Positions 52,467 through 63,052 of a DNA stretch of 64,000 nt are shown one piece after another (within the stretch, counting starts at the first letter, position 1; the number at the start of each line of letters is the position of its first letter). The notes below the pieces were generated by a model, which did not search any database, was not told where the DNA came from, and saw only the letters and a program-made list of their open reading frames with translations. This DNA is from Mesorhizobium sp. PAMC28654 (GTDB taxonomy: Bacteria > Pseudomonadota > Alphaproteobacteria > Rhizobiales > Rhizobiaceae): the NCBI RefSeq assembly GCF_020616515.1, contig NZ_CP085135.1:1240001-1304000 (forward strand), read 5' to 3'. Both the position numbers and the translations under genes were made by a program.

Positions 52467-53729
52467 TCACCCTCCAGCTCTATTTTCGGCCTTCGCGGCG
52501 GCAAACAAGGCGACGGCATTGGTTATGCTCTGTGCCGCCTTGCCTCTCCAGTCGGCATCCAGCAATTGGGCCTCGTCCTTTGCGTTGGAAAGGTATCCGA
52601 GTTCGACCAGGACCGAGGGAACGTCCGGCGCCTTCAACACCCTGAAGCCCGCGGAACGCTGCGGGTTGTTGATCAACCCGACGCTGGTCGAAAGCTGGCC
52701 GACCAGCGTGTGAGCAAAACTCATCGAAAAACTGTGGGTCTCGCGACGGATCAGGTCGATCAGGATATCCGTCACTTCCTTGTTGTCGTCCTTGATCTCC
52801 ATCCCGGCGAACTGATCCGACAGGTTCTCACGATCGGCAAGCGCCTGCGCCTGCGGATCGGACGCCTTGTCGGATACGGTGTAGACTGTGGCGCCGCGAA
52901 TGCCCTTGACGCTGATGGTGTCGGCATGGATCGAAATCAGCAGGTCGGCTTCGTGCTGACGGGCAATGCGGACGCGGTCGTCCAACCGAAGAAACTCGTC
53001 CGTGTCGCGAGTCATGAACACATTGTAGTTACCGGTCGCGGCGAGCTTGTCCCGCAACTCGGTGGCGAAGGCCAGCGTGACGTTCTTTTCGATCGTGCCG
53101 TTAAGCCCTTCAGCACCGCCGTCGACACCACCATGGCCCGGATCGATGACGACAGTGAAGCGATGGCCCGCGGTGGTCGTCGGGCCTTTTCCGACCCTCT
53201 CGCCCTTGTCGGCCGACACGGTCGAGCCGGTGGTCAATGTCTGATTGGCCAGGGCTTCGTCGAACTCACGTTCGGATGCCGCCGACATTTCGATGGCCAG
53301 CCGATAGCCGCTGCCATCATCGTTCTTGAGGACATCGAGCTTGTCGACAGCGAACGGCCCCTTGCCGGTCAGGATCAACCGCGACACTCCCTCGCCCAGA
53401 TCACCAAGACGGACAGCCTTGACCAGGCCCCGCGCCTTAAGGTCCTTGGCATCGAGGGCGAATTTCGTGTTCTGAAGATCGACGACCAGACGGTTCGGGC
53501 CCCGCAGCAGGAACCATTTCGGATTGGGCTCGCGGTCAAAATTCATGACGATGCGCATCTTGGTGGCATCGCCCGCCATCTTGTATCCGGTCGCTTTCAG
53601 TGGTGCATCGGCCGCATGCGAAATAGTCGAGAAGGCCAGGCACAACGACACTACCACCAAGGCAAGGATGAAGCGCGCGACGTAGCCTCCAACACGACGA
53701 CCCTTGTCTGTGAAGTCAGCCAGTCCCAT
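52467..53729 (-). CDS. amiC: N-acetylmuramoyl-L-alanine amidase (AmiC-type, AMIN domain)
   Basis: 420 aa. The N-terminus has a hydrophobic segment (FILALVVVSLCLAFSTISHA) likely to be an export signal. The AMIN domain (about residues 45-160, NRLVVDLQNTKFALD) localises the enzyme. The catalytic Amidase_3 domain has VVIDPGHGGVDGGAEGLNGT (zinc His), EKNVTLAFATELRDKL with Glu, LLISIHADT (second His) and VLVELGYLSNAKDEAQLL (catalytic Glu). It removes peptide stems from glycan during cell separation. It stands just upstream of PBP1A and divergent from rne. Confidence 0.93.
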   Translation of the reverse strand: MGLADFTDKGRRVGGYVARFILALVVVSLCLAFSTISHAADAPLKATGYKMAGDATKMRIVMNFDREPNPKWFLLRGPNRLVVDLQNTKFALDAKDLKARGLVKAVRLGDLGEGVSRLILTGKGPFAVDKLDVLKNDDGSGYRLAIEMSAASEREFDEALANQTLTTGSTVSADKGERVGKGPTTTAGHRFTVVIDPGHGGVDGGAEGLNGTIEKNVTLAFATELRDKLAATGNYNVFMTRDTDEFLRLDDRVRIARQHEADLLISIHADTISVKGIRGATVYTVSDKASDPQAQALADRENLSDQFAGMEIKDDNKEVTDILIDLIRRETHSFSMSFAHTLVGQLSTSVGLINNPQRSAGFRVLKAPDVPSVLVELGYLSNAKDEAQLLDADWRGKAAQSITNAVALFAAAKAENRAGG

Positions 53730-54382
53730 CTCTTTCCAGTCGCTCCCGGTTTGGCGTCTTGAGTCGGGTCTGTATCGTCGAAGTGCCGGTTACGCCGCGA
53801 ACTCGATTAACGATTGGTATCCAGAGAAGGTTAACCAAGCCTTTTCACGCAGGATCGAAGCCTGGCTTCCGCAACGGAACTGCTTTTTGCCGGCATCGGA
53901 AATCGGGGTTGCCTTCCACCCCGCCAAATCATAAAAGCGATGGTGGATCACTGCAATCCTGGAACCGCTCTCCTCCGCAGCTTACTGCTACAGGTCAGAT
54001 GAAAGGCGGCTCCTTTCGCTTCACGCGAAAAGGCTTCAGGTGATCGCGACGAATTTCGTAGGCGTGCTCCCGTGGCGGGGGAATCGCTTGCGTGAGGAAA
54101 ACGGCCGGGATCGTCCCGTGCCGGCTCTGTATGAGCAAACAAGCTGGTCCGGTTTTTCCCGGGCTTTGGTTCAAAAGGTTCTGCTGGTTACGATGGCTTC
54201 AAGCGCAATCATGGAAAGGTCCGCATCAAACCGCGCCATTACGGCTGCGGGCGGCACCACCATGGCGCTCAAGCGGCGGCCGGCGGACATTCAATTATCC
54301 GGCACCCAGAATCAACCAGACCCACAGCAGCGGGCTTTGTCCCGCAAGCTGAGGCTGATGGCTGCCGGGGGGAAACGAAATA
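53730..54382. other. Divergent promoter region and long leader of rne
   Basis: 653 bases between the amiC start and the rne start, with no supported gene. In many bacteria rne has a long 5' leader used in autoregulation (established for enterics); a comparable leader here is inference. No named motif recognised. Confidence 0.4.
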
Positions 54383-57325
54383 ATGCCCAACAAAATGCTG
54401 ATAGACGCCTCCCACCCGGAGGAAACACGCGTTGTCGTCGTTCGCGGTAACCGTATCGAAGAATTCGACTTTGAATCACAAGACAAGAAGCAGCTCAAAG
54501 GAAACATCTACCTCGCCCGCGTAACGCGCGTCGAACCTTCCCTTCAGGCAGCCTTTGTCGAATACGGTGGCAACCGTCACGGTTTCCTCGCCTTTAGTGA
54601 AATACACCCCGACTATTATCAGATCCCGGTCGCAGATCGTCAGGCTCTGCTGCGCGCTGAAGCGCAGGAAGCCGAAGACGAGGAAGCCGAAGACGGCGAA
54701 GGCGAAGACCACCAGAGCCGCGATCGCGGCCGGCGCGGACGCCGCCGTGGCGGCAAGAGCCGTGAGCGCGGCGAGCACAAGCGCGACGCGGGTGCTACCG
54801 ATTCCAACGAAAATGGCGAGAACAACGACGCCGGCGAGGAGGCCATTTCAGAAGAGGCCCACGCTGCTTCCGACAATGCGGACACCTCATCCGAGATATC
54901 AACACATGACGACGATGGTGCCGATCACGGTGAGACCGAGAAGTCTGGAGACGGAACCACGTCCATCGCGGCGGCTGTCGACGCGGATGTGATCTCCGAA
55001 GCCGTCCCGCATTCGGAGCAGAACGGCGAAGCCACCTCCACCGACAATGATCGCGGCATGCTGGAGGAGGTTCAGTCCTCGCATCCGGACGACCACGAGA
55101 TCGAATCGGTCGGCGCCGAGGATGCACTGGAAGAAGTGCGCAACCGCCGCAAGCCGGTGCGCCGCCAGTACAAGATCCAGGAAGTGATCAAGCGCCGGCA
55201 GATTCTGCTGGTGCAGGTCGTCAAGGAAGAGCGTGGCAACAAGGGTGCGGCGCTCACCACATATCTGTCGCTTGCCGGCCGCTATTCCGTCCTGATGCCT
55301 AACACGGCACGCGGCGGCGGTATTTCGCGCAAGATCACCAATGCGCAGGACCGCAAGCGGCTCAAGGAAGTCGTTGCCGACCTCGAAGTGCCACAGGGCA
55401 TGGGCGTCATCCTGCGCACCGCCGGCGAAAGCCGCACCAAGGCCGAGATCAAGCGCGACTATGAATATCTGATGCGGCTGTGGGAGAACGTGCGCAATCT
55501 CACGCTTCAATCCAGCGCCCCTGCCCTCGTCTATGAGGAAGGTAGTCTGATCAAGCGCTCGGTGCGCGACCTCTACAACAAGGACATCGACGAGATTCTT
55601 GTCTCCGGCGAAGAAGGCTATCGCGAGGCCAAGGACTTCATGCGCATGCTGATGCCGAGCCACGCCAAGGTGGTTCAGCCGTTCCGCGACACGACGCCGA
55701 TCTTCGTGCGCAATGGCATCGAGGCGCAGCTCGACCGCATGCTGCAGCCGCAGGTGACACTGAAGAGCGGCGGCTACATCATCATCAACCAGACCGAAGC
55801 GCTGGTCGCAATCGACGTCAATTCTGGCCGTTCCACCAAGGAACACTCGATCGAGGACACAGCACTTCACACCAATCTGGAAGCGGCCGAGGAAGTCGCC
55901 CGTCAGCTCCGGCTACGCGACCTTGCCGGCCTGATCGTCATCGACTTCATCGACATGGAGGAGAACCGCAACAACCGCTCCGTCGAAAAGCGGCTGAAGG
56001 ATCACCTCAAGAACGATCGTGCCCGCATCCAGGTCGGCCGGATCTCGCATTTCGGCCTGATGGAAATGTCGCGCCAGCGTATTCGCGCCAGCGTGCTGGA
56101 ATCGACCATGAAGCCGTGCCCGCATTGCGGTGGCACGGGTCATGTGCGGTCCGATTCTTCCGTTGCTCTCATGGTGGTGCGGGCGATCGAGGAATTCCTG
56201 CTCAAGGATTCGCGCAGCCACATCACCGTGCGCACGCCGGCGGCTACCGCGCTCTACGTTCTCAACCACAAGCGAGGCACGCTGGTGGAGCTCGAAAGCC
56301 GCTTTGGCCTGACCATCACGGTCGAAGCGGATGACAGCGTCGGTGCCCAGCACTACGCGATTTTCCGCGGCGCGCTGGCCGAAAAGCCAGAAGGCTTCGT
56401 CGAGGCGCGCAGCCTTCCGGCCTATGTCGAGCCGGAGGAGCCCGAGGACGAAATCGTCATCGAGGAGGAGGAAGACGAGGCTCCGGTGCAGGCCGAGCAG
56501 CAGCCACGTCAGGCCCAGCAGCCGCAGCAGCCAAGATCCGGCGAGGATGGCGAAGGCCGCGACCGCAAGCGTCGCAAGCGCCGCAGGCGTCGCGGTGGCA
56601 AGGATCGCGACCGCGAGCATGGGGCACCGATGGACGGTGAGTCCATTTCGGCGCCGACGGATGGCGTTTCCGATACCGCAAGCGATGAGAGCATCGAACC
56701 GGCGGAATCGGACGACGAGGCACAGGTGGGCGTCACTGAAGCCGTGGAAGCTTCGGATGATGGTCAGGGCAAGAAGCGCCGACGCGGAAAGCGCGGCGGG
56801 AAGCGCAACCGTCGCGAGGATGGCGAAGGCGAGGCAGACGCAATCGCTGGCGAGGTGGCGGAGGTTTCGGAAGGCAATGTCTCCGTGGGCACCGTCTCCG
56901 TGGGCACCGTCTCCGAAATCGAGGTAGTCGCAAACGAAGCGGCAGTCGGCGTACCCGTCGTCGAAGAGCCGGTTGCGCTTGCGCCGGCCAATGACGACAC
57001 GCCGGTCACCGAGAAGCCTAAGAAGCCGCGCCGCGCCGCCAAGCCGAAGAAGACGGCGGCGGAGGTCGTTGCCGAACCGGTGCCTGTGATCGAGGCCGCG
57101 CCCGAAACGCCGGTTGAGGTCGCCGCTCCGGCGGTTGAGGAAACGCCGGCAGGACAAGCCGAGGGGCCCGTTGCAAAGGCGCCTCGCGCATCGCGCCGCA
57201 AGCCCGCGGCCGTTGACGCCCCAGCGGGGCCGGTGGTGTCATCAACGGTTGACGAACAACCGGCGGAAAAGACCGAAGAGAAGCCGAAGCGAGCCGGCTG
57301 GTGGCAGCGGAAGGGCTTTTTCTAA
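54383..57325 (+). CDS. rne: Ribonuclease E
   Basis: 980 aa from MPNKMLIDASHPEETRVVVV. The S1 domain (KGNIYLARVTRVEPSLQAAF onward) is interrupted by a long acidic/basic insert of about 170 residues (EEAEDGEGEDHQ, GRRGRRRGGKSRE), a feature of alphaproteobacterial RNase E. The catalytic core carries EALVAIDVNSGRSTKE with the first Asp and VIDFIDMEENRNNRSVEKRL with the second. The zinc-link is MKPCPHCGGTGHV. The C-terminal third is disordered, with alternating acidic and Arg/Lys/Pro stretches, the degradosome scaffold and RNA-binding region. It initiates mRNA decay and rRNA/tRNA processing. Direct repeats in the tail (SVGTVSVGTVSE) are small. Confidence 0.96.
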   Translation: MPNKMLIDASHPEETRVVVVRGNRIEEFDFESQDKKQLKGNIYLARVTRVEPSLQAAFVEYGGNRHGFLAFSEIHPDYYQIPVADRQALLRAEAQEAEDEEAEDGEGEDHQSRDRGRRGRRRGGKSRERGEHKRDAGATDSNENGENNDAGEEAISEEAHAASDNADTSSEISTHDDDGADHGETEKSGDGTTSIAAAVDADVISEAVPHSEQNGEATSTDNDRGMLEEVQSSHPDDHEIESVGAEDALEEVRNRRKPVRRQYKIQEVIKRRQILLVQVVKEERGNKGAALTTYLSLAGRYSVLMPNTARGGGISRKITNAQDRKRLKEVVADLEVPQGMGVILRTAGESRTKAEIKRDYEYLMRLWENVRNLTLQSSAPALVYEEGSLIKRSVRDLYNKDIDEILVSGEEGYREAKDFMRMLMPSHAKVVQPFRDTTPIFVRNGIEAQLDRMLQPQVTLKSGGYIIINQTEALVAIDVNSGRSTKEHSIEDTALHTNLEAAEEVARQLRLRDLAGLIVIDFIDMEENRNNRSVEKRLKDHLKNDRARIQVGRISHFGLMEMSRQRIRASVLESTMKPCPHCGGTGHVRSDSSVALMVVRAIEEFLLKDSRSHITVRTPAATALYVLNHKRGTLVELESRFGLTITVEADDSVGAQHYAIFRGALAEKPEGFVEARSLPAYVEPEEPEDEIVIEEEEDEAPVQAEQQPRQAQQPQQPRSGEDGEGRDRKRRKRRRRRGGKDRDREHGAPMDGESISAPTDGVSDTASDESIEPAESDDEAQVGVTEAVEASDDGQGKKRRRGKRGGKRNRREDGEGEADAIAGEVAEVSEGNVSVGTVSVGTVSEIEVVANEAAVGVPVVEEPVALAPANDDTPVTEKPKKPRRAAKPKKTAAEVVAEPVPVIEAAPETPVEVAAPAVEETPAGQAEGPVAKAPRASRRKPAAVDAPAGPVVSSTVDEQPAEKTEEKPKRAGWWQRKGFF

Positions 57326-57363
57326 GCCTTTCAACTACCTGACTTGATTTTCTGAATAAAAAG

Positions 57364-57395
57364 AATCCCGCGTCATCAAAAGATGGCGCGGGATT
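57364..57395. terminator. Bidirectional intrinsic terminator
   Basis: AATCCCGCG (57364-57372) pairs with CGCGGGATT (57387-57395), extended by an inner CAT/ATG. T-runs follow on both strands. It separates rne from the convergent glsA. Confidence 0.85.
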
Positions 57396-57429
57396 TTCCG
57401 TTTTGGAGCCCGTGGGTCGACAGCTGTCA

Positions 57430-58359
57430 CTATGGCGCGAAGATCGACCAGTTCATCATCTTCGCCAGTTTCTCCAGCGCCATCGATCCCAGCTTGGAAT
57501 TGCCGTTGGCGTTGAGGCCTGGCGACCATACGGCAAGCGAAACCACGCCCGGCACGATCCCCAGTATGCCGCCGCCGACGCCGCTCTTGCCGGGAATGCC
57601 GACGCGAAAGGCAAAATCGCCAGAGCCATCATAGTGGCCGCAGGTCAGCATCATGGCGCCGATGCGCCGCGCGCGCTCCGCTGACACAACCGAATGTCCT
57701 GTCGCCGGGTTTTTGCCGCCATTGGCGAGGAACCGGCCGGCCATGGCCAGTTGCCGGCAACTCATGGCGATGGCGCAATGGTGGAAGTAGACGCCCAACG
57801 CCAGATCCGGTTGATGATGGAGATTACCGAAGGATTTCATGTAGTTGGCAAGCGCGAAGTTGCGGTAGCCGGTGGCGCGTTCCGAGGCCGCGACTTCGCG
57901 GTCGATGATGATCGTGTCGTCATCGGCCAGGAACTGGATGAAGCGCAGGATCTCGCCGATCGCCTCGCGTGGCTGATGTCCCGCGAGCAGAATGTCGGAA
58001 ATGACGATGGCGCCGGCATTGATGAACGGATTGCGGGGAATGCCGTTCTCGTGCTCGAGCTGGACAATCGAATTGAACGGATTGCCCGACGGTTCACGCC
58101 CCACCCGCTTCCACAACGCATCGCCGACATTGCCGAGCGCCAGCGTCAGCGTAAAGACTTTCGAGATGCTCTGGATCGAGAAGGGCTGGTCGGCATCGCC
58201 GGCCATGAACACGCGACCGTCATTGGTGACGGCGGCAATGCCGAACTTCCTTGGATCGATCTTGCCGAGCTGGGGTATGTAGCTGGCGACCTCTCCGCGA
58301 TCGGTCCGCTCCGCCATTTCAACGGCGACCTCGGCCAGGGCCTGTTCGAGCTCCGGCAT
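57430..58359 (-). CDS. glsA: Glutaminase
   Basis: 309 aa, usual for bacterial GlsA, from [20 protein letters not shown] after GAGG. Beta-lactamase-like serine hydrolase: catalytic serine in [16 protein letters not shown] (S-I-S-K), then [55 protein letters not shown] and [19 protein letters not shown]. It deamidates glutamine to glutamate and ammonia. Its start is two bases after the stop of the aminotransferase gene (TAACGATG), so the two are translationally coupled. Confidence 0.96.
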   Translation of the reverse strand: MPELEQALAEVAVEMAERTDRGEVASYIPQLGKIDPRKFGIAAVTNDGRVFMAGDADQPFSIQSISKVFTLTLALGNVGDALWKRVGREPSGNPFNSIVQLEHENGIPRNPFINAGAIVISDILLAGHQPREAIGEILRFIQFLADDDTIIIDREVAASERATGYRNFALANYMKSFGNLHHQPDLALGVYFHHCAIAMSCRQLAMAGRFLANGGKNPATGHSVVSAERARRIGAMMLTCGHYDGSGDFAFRVGIPGKSGVGGGILGIVPGVVSLAVWSPGLNANGNSKLGSMALEKLAKMMNWSIFAP

Positions 58360-58361
58360 CG

Positions 58362-59510
58362 TTACCTCAACCAACGCTCGATGCGCGTCATCGCCTCGAC
58401 CATGTCGTCATGGCTGCCGGCATAAGAGAAACGCATGGTTCTGTGTCCTTGCAACGGATCGAAATCGCGCCCGGGCGTCGCCGCGACATGCGCTTCGGCC
58501 AGCATTTTTCGCGCGAAGGCCATGCTGTCATTGGTGTGCCTGGTGACGTCGCAGAACGCATAGAACGCGCCATCCATTGGCGCCGCCAGCGCGAAGCCGA
58601 GTTCCGGCAGGCGTTTCATCAGCAACTCACGATTCCCAGCGTAGCGTGCCTTCACTGCCTCCAGTTCCCGCGTTGCCTTGAAGGCGTCGATCGCCGCGAT
58701 CTGCGACAGTTCCGGAGGTGAGATGTAAAGGCTCTGCGCGATGCGCTCGACCGGCCTCACCAGTTCCACCGGAAGCACCATCCAACCGATCCGCCAGCCG
58801 GTCATGCAATAGTATTTGGAGAAGGAGTTTATCACCGTCACATCCGCGCCATGGCCGAGCGCCGTGGTGTCGGGCGCGGCATAGGCCAGCCGGTGATAGA
58901 TCTCGTCGGAGATCACGGCGATGCCGAGTTCATTCGCCGTCTGTACAAGCGCCGACAATTCGTCGGCCGCAATCACCGCGCCGGTCGGGTTGGCAGGGCT
59001 GGCGAACAAGACGCCCTTCAACGGTTTTTCGCGGTGTGCGGTTCTCAGATGGTCTGCATGCAGATAGGCGGCGCCGTCGAGTTCGATCTCGACCACGTCG
59101 ATGCCAAGCGCGGCCATGATGTTGCGATAAGCGGGATAGCCGGGAGCGGCGATGGCGACGCGGTCGCCGAGATCAAACATGGCCAGGAACGCCAGGTTGA
59201 AGGCGGCCGATGATCCGGTGGTGACGGCTACCCGGCCGGGCGAGACATCAAGCCCGTAATGGTCGCCATAGTGCTCGGCGATTGCCTTGCGCAGGACCGC
59301 GAGACCGAGTGTGTCGGTATAGCCAATCCTGCCATCCTCAAGCGCCTTCGCGGCCGCCGCGCGTACCAGTGCCGGCGCCGGGTCCGAAGGTTGGCCAACA
59401 GCCATCGATATGACCGGCACGCCCTTGGACTTCAGCCGGTTGGCCTCGGCCAGGATATCCATGGCATGGAACGGCTCGACCTCGCCGCGGCGCGAAAGCG
59501 AAACAACCAT
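58362..59510 (-). CDS. Pyridoxal-phosphate aminotransferase (class I/II)
   Basis: 382 aa from [20 protein letters not shown]; an ATG 19 codons upstream has no better ribosome site. Fold-type I signatures: [40 protein letters not shown] (NPTG), [13 protein letters not shown] (PLP Asp), and the Schiff-base lysine in [17 protein letters not shown]. The Arg that binds the substrate carboxylate is in [11 protein letters not shown]. It transfers amino groups between amino and 2-oxo acids; the specificity is not clear. Operon with glsA suggests a glutamate/glutamine role. Confidence 0.92.
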   Translation of the reverse strand: MVVSLSRRGEVEPFHAMDILAEANRLKSKGVPVISMAVGQPSDPAPALVRAAAAKALEDGRIGYTDTLGLAVLRKAIAEHYGDHYGLDVSPGRVAVTTGSSAAFNLAFLAMFDLGDRVAIAAPGYPAYRNIMAALGIDVVEIELDGAAYLHADHLRTAHREKPLKGVLFASPANPTGAVIAADELSALVQTANELGIAVISDEIYHRLAYAAPDTTALGHGADVTVINSFSKYYCMTGWRIGWMVLPVELVRPVERIAQSLYISPPELSQIAAIDAFKATRELEAVKARYAGNRELLMKRLPELGFALAAPMDGAFYAFCDVTRHTNDSMAFARKMLAEAHVAATPGRDFDPLQGHRTMRFSYAGSHDDMVEAMTRIERWLR

Positions 59511-59726
59511 TTGACCTCGTATCCTTGCCAGTCCGGCGAATCCGGAATTCGCATCACGTTCGAGCATCGCGGCCGGAGAATCCTGGCCATGCGCCGCACA
59601 GGCCGCCCGTGCAAAGTTGGTCAGCCACGCCGCACAAATGCCCGATTGGTATGGGGATCACAAGTTCAGTAAGTTTTCGGTGCCGACTTTTCATCTTTCG
59701 CCCGCTCGTCTACCAGTGGACTTGTC

Positions 59727-61118
59727 ATGTTGAGCCGACCCAAATCAGCGATCGCCAAGGCAGCGCGCGTTTTCGCGACCCTTTCGCTTGCCGCTGCCGT
59801 TGCGTTGGCCGGCACGCTCAATGCCTTTGCGCAAAATGTGCCGGTTATTCGCGATGCCGAGATCGAGGCGCTGGTGCGCGACTATGCGCGGCCGATCTTC
59901 AAGGCGGCCGGCCTTGCCAATGACGGCATCGATATCGTGCTGGTCAACGACAGGAGCTTCAACGCATTCGTTACCGGGCGCCGCATGTTCATCAACACCG
60001 GGGCGCTGATGGCGGCTGAAACGCCAAACGAGATCATCGGCGTCATCGCCCATGAGGCCGGCCACATCGCTGGCGGCCATCAGCAGAAGCTGCGCGAACA
60101 GCTCGAACGCGCCAAGACGATGGCCATCATCGCAACGTTGCTCGGTGCCGGCGCGATCGTCGCCGGCGCGACCACCAACAACCGGGGCCTTGCCGGCGCC
60201 GGCATGGGGGTGGCAGCCGGCGGTGGCGAAATGGCGCAGCGGAGCATTCTGGCCTATCAGCGCGGCGAAGAGGTCACGGCCGACCGGTCGGCGATCACCT
60301 ACCTCAATGCCACCGGCCAATCTGGGATGGGCATGTTGAAAACATTCGCTCGCTTCCAGAGCGCGCTCTCGCTGTCGGGCACGCAGATCGATCCATACCG
60401 GATTAGCCATCCGATGCCGCAGGAACGTATAGCCAACCTCGAAGTGCTGGTGAAGCAGAGCCCCTATATCGACAAGGTCGACCCACCTGCGCTGCAGCAG
60501 CGGCACGACATGATGCGCGTCAAGATTGCCGCCTACATGGAAGGTCAGGCCGCCCTGTCGCGGCTGGTACGCAAGATGCCGGGCAGCCTCGCCGCGCAAT
60601 ATGGCGATGCACAAGTGACCTATCTCTACGGCAATCTGGGGGCCGCGCTGACCAAGACCAACGCCCTGATCAAGACACAACCGAAGAACCCCTATTTCCA
60701 GGAGTTGCGCGGCGACATCCTGATGAAGGCAAACAAGCCGAAGGATGCCGCGGAAGCCTATGCCAAGGCGGTCAGTCTCGACCCTGCTCGGTCCGGACTG
60801 CTGCCCGTTTCCTATGGTCAGGCGCTTATGGCCGTCGGAACGCCTGATTCCCTCAAGAAGGCGGTGGCGCAGATCAACAATGGTCTTGGGCGTGACAAGG
60901 AAAACGCCGATGGATACCGCTATCTGGCGCAGGCCTATGGCGAGCTTGGCAACGTCACGTCGGCCGAACTCGCGACCGCCGAAGGACATTTCTATTCCGG
61001 CAACTACAAGGATGCTAAAATCTTCGCAATGCGGGCGCAGAAGACGCTCAAGCGCGGAGAGCCAGACTGGCTTCGCGCGCAGGACATTATAAATTACACG
61101 CCGCCAGGCAAAATCTAG
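59727..61118 (+). CDS. M48 family zinc metallopeptidase with TPR repeats (BepA-like)
   Basis: 463 aa. Signal peptide MLSRPKSAIAKAARVFATLS, cleavage near NAFAQN. The zinc motif HEAGH is in GVIAHEAGHIAGGHQQKL at about residue 110, and the third ligand Glu is in YQRGEEVTADRSAITYLNAT. A Gly/Ala hydrophobic strip (ATLLGAGAIVAGATTNNRGL) lies between. The C-terminal 200 residues form TPR-like helices (QPKNPYFQELRGDILMKANK and AEAYAKAVSLDP). Acts in the periplasm on outer-membrane protein assembly, by analogy to BepA. Confidence 0.92.
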   Translation: MLSRPKSAIAKAARVFATLSLAAAVALAGTLNAFAQNVPVIRDAEIEALVRDYARPIFKAAGLANDGIDIVLVNDRSFNAFVTGRRMFINTGALMAAETPNEIIGVIAHEAGHIAGGHQQKLREQLERAKTMAIIATLLGAGAIVAGATTNNRGLAGAGMGVAAGGGEMAQRSILAYQRGEEVTADRSAITYLNATGQSGMGMLKTFARFQSALSLSGTQIDPYRISHPMPQERIANLEVLVKQSPYIDKVDPPALQQRHDMMRVKIAAYMEGQAALSRLVRKMPGSLAAQYGDAQVTYLYGNLGAALTKTNALIKTQPKNPYFQELRGDILMKANKPKDAAEAYAKAVSLDPARSGLLPVSYGQALMAVGTPDSLKKAVAQINNGLGRDKENADGYRYLAQAYGELGNVTSAELATAEGHFYSGNYKDAKIFAMRAQKTLKRGEPDWLRAQDIINYTPPGKI

Positions 61119-61179
61119 TGAACCATCCGGCGATGCGCGACGACCAAGTGGACTGGAACAGGCAAAAGGATAGACGATC

Positions 61180-61979
61180 ATGAACAAGGCAGTTCTGCTG
61201 GGCACCACGGGAGCAGCGGTAGCGCTTGCCATGCTGGCTTTCGGATTCGTGGCTGGAAATCCCCAGATGGCAAAGGCCGGCACCACGCAGCCTGTCCAGG
61301 CAGCGTCGGCTGACACCAAGATCGATCGCACCGAAGTCGAAGGCATCATTCGCGACTATTTGTTGAAGAATCCGGAAGTGCTTCTCGAAGTCCAGGATGC
61401 GCTGGAAGCCAAGCAGAAAGAAGAGCAGCGCATTGCCCATCTCGGCGTCATCAAGGGCGCCAAGGACCAGATCTTCAATTCCAGCTTCGACGGGGTCGTC
61501 GGCAATCCCAACGGCAAGGTCACGATTGTCGAATTCTATGACTACAATTGCGGCTTCTGCAAACGTGCCATCGACGACATGAAGGCGCTGACCAAGACCG
61601 ATCCGGACCTGCGGTTCGTGCTCAAGGAATTCCCGATCCTCGGCCCGGATTCGCAGAAGGCAAGCGTCGTGTCGATGGCATTCCACCTGATGATGCCGAA
61701 TACGGCGAATTCCACAATGCACTGCTCGGTGGCCAGGGACGCGCAACGGAGGCGGCAGCGATCAAGGTCGCGCTTTCGCTCGGCGCCGACGAAGCCACGC
61801 TGCGCGAGAAGATGAAGGACCCGACGATCCCCGAGGCCATCTCCAAGACCTACGACCTCGCCAACAAGCTGGCCATCACCGGAACGCCGTCCTATGTGGT
61901 CGGCAACGAGGTGGTGTTCGGGGCGCTCGGACAGGAAGTGCTGGCGGAAAAGATCGAGGCGGCGAAAGCCGCACTCTGA
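61180..61979 (+). pseudogene. DsbA-family thiol oxidoreductase gene with a one-base deletion
   Basis: ATG after AAAAGGA; signal peptide or anchor MNKAVLLGTTGAAVALAMLA. An N-terminal dimerisation-like segment (EVEGIIRDYLLKNPEVLLEV), then the active site in IVEFYDYNCGFCKRAIDDMK (CGFC). Near 61695-61702 the frame breaks: after SVVSMAFHLMMP the expected EYGEFHNALLGGQGRATEAA is in another frame and runs to the stop at 61979, with the cis-Pro motif GTPSYVVGNEVVFG. The span of 800 bases is one short of a multiple of three, so one base is missing. If real, the product ends early in a foreign tail near 61815 and lacks the cis-Pro domain half. Sequencing error is an equal possibility. Confidence 0.82.
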
Positions 61980-62128
61980 TTGGTTGCGGATTTTTTCCTC
62001 ACGGCCACATTTCCGCCTGTTGTGGACAGTGAAAGAACGTACTTGCGCTCTTTTCGCAGGCGTCTATGCCCATTATAGAGGGTCCGGCGCGCCGGCTTGA
62101 CGCCGGCGCCGGGAAAGGTCGGCATTTT

Positions 62129-62563
62129 TTGAAAACGGTTTTCGTCCTGAATGGCCCCAACCTCAACGCGCTCGGCAAGCGCGAACCGGGGATCTATGGC
62201 GGCAAGACGCTTGCCGCCATTGCCGACGACTGCAAGGAAGCAGGTGCCACGCTTGGACTCGAGATCGATTTCCGCCAGTCGAACCATGAGGGCGACCTCG
62301 TCGACTGGATTCAGGAAGCCGGAGACAAGGCCGCTGGCATCGTCATCAATCCAGGCGCCTACAGCCATACCTCTATTGCCATTCACGACGCCATCCGCGC
62401 CATCGCGCCGCTGCCCGTCGCTGAAGTCCATCTTTCCAACATCCATGCGCGGGAATCATTCCGCCACGTCTCCATGGTCGCGCCGGTTGCGGTCGGCATG
62501 ATCTGTGGTTTCGGGCCGCTGGGCTACACGTTGGCGCTGCAAGCGCTGGCCGCACGCCTATGA
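62129..62563 (+). CDS. aroQ: 3-dehydroquinate dehydratase, type II
   Basis: 144 aa if started at TTG 62129 ([20 protein letters not shown]), the usual length; an ATG at 62066 would add 21 non-family residues. Motifs: [20 protein letters not shown] with the flexible-loop catalytic Tyr, [34 protein letters not shown] (Asn/His) and [17 protein letters not shown]. It dehydrates 3-dehydroquinate to 3-dehydroshikimate. It precedes accB and accC on the same strand, an order common in bacteria. Confidence 0.95.
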   Translation: MKTVFVLNGPNLNALGKREPGIYGGKTLAAIADDCKEAGATLGLEIDFRQSNHEGDLVDWIQEAGDKAAGIVINPGAYSHTSIAIHDAIRAIAPLPVAEVHLSNIHARESFRHVSMVAPVAVGMICGFGPLGYTLALQALAARL

Positions 62564-62589
62564 CCGGCCAACAAACAGAAGGCTCGAAA

Positions 62590-63042
62590 ATGTCGATAAA
62601 GAAGACCGGTGTTGACCAACAGCTGATCCGCGATCTGGCGGGCATCCTGAACGACACCAATCTCACCGAGATCGAGGTCGAACTGGGTGACCTCAAGGTG
62701 CGGGTATCGCGACAGGCGCCAGCCGTCCACGCGATCGCTGCCCCGCAGCCATCCTATGCGCCTGCACAGCCGGCGGCCGCAACTGCCCCGGCAGTCGTTG
62801 ATGTATCGAAGAACGCGGTGCCTTCACCGATGGTCGGCACCGCCTATCTCTCACCGTCGCCGGATGCAAAGCCGTTCATCGAGATCGGCCAGCAGGTCAA
62901 GGAAGGCCAGACGCTGCTGATCATCGAAGCGATGAAGACGATGAACCAGATACCCTCGCCGCGCGCCGGCACGGTGACGGCGATCCTGTTCGAGGATGCA
63001 CAGCCGGTCGAGTACGGCATGCCTCTCGTCGTGGTCGAGTAG
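62590..63042 (+). CDS. accB: Acetyl-CoA carboxylase biotin carboxyl carrier protein
   Basis: 150 aa from [20 protein letters not shown], seven bases after AGAAGG; an ATG overlapping the aroQ stop is 10 codons earlier. The Pro/Ala-rich linker ([20 protein letters not shown]) joins the N-terminal part to the biotinyl domain with [20 protein letters not shown] and the biotin lysine in [14 protein letters not shown]. It carries CO2 on biotin between AccC and the carboxyltransferase for malonyl-CoA synthesis. Operon with accC, 10 bases downstream. Confidence 0.97.
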   Translation: MSIKKTGVDQQLIRDLAGILNDTNLTEIEVELGDLKVRVSRQAPAVHAIAAPQPSYAPAQPAAATAPAVVDVSKNAVPSPMVGTAYLSPSPDAKPFIEIGQQVKEGQTLLIIEAMKTMNQIPSPRAGTVTAILFEDAQPVEYGMPLVVVE

Positions 63043-63052
63043 AGCAGGCCGG

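Noticed and set aside
53730..54382. Small genes in the rne leader
   Set aside because: Several open frames of 60-130 codons exist on both strands but they are Arg/Ser-rich, overlap each other and lack ribosome sites.
55913..57157. Long minus-strand open frame opposite rne
   Set aside because: It mirrors the codon bias of the acidic/basic RNase E tail (Leu/Arg-rich translation, no domain, no ribosome site).
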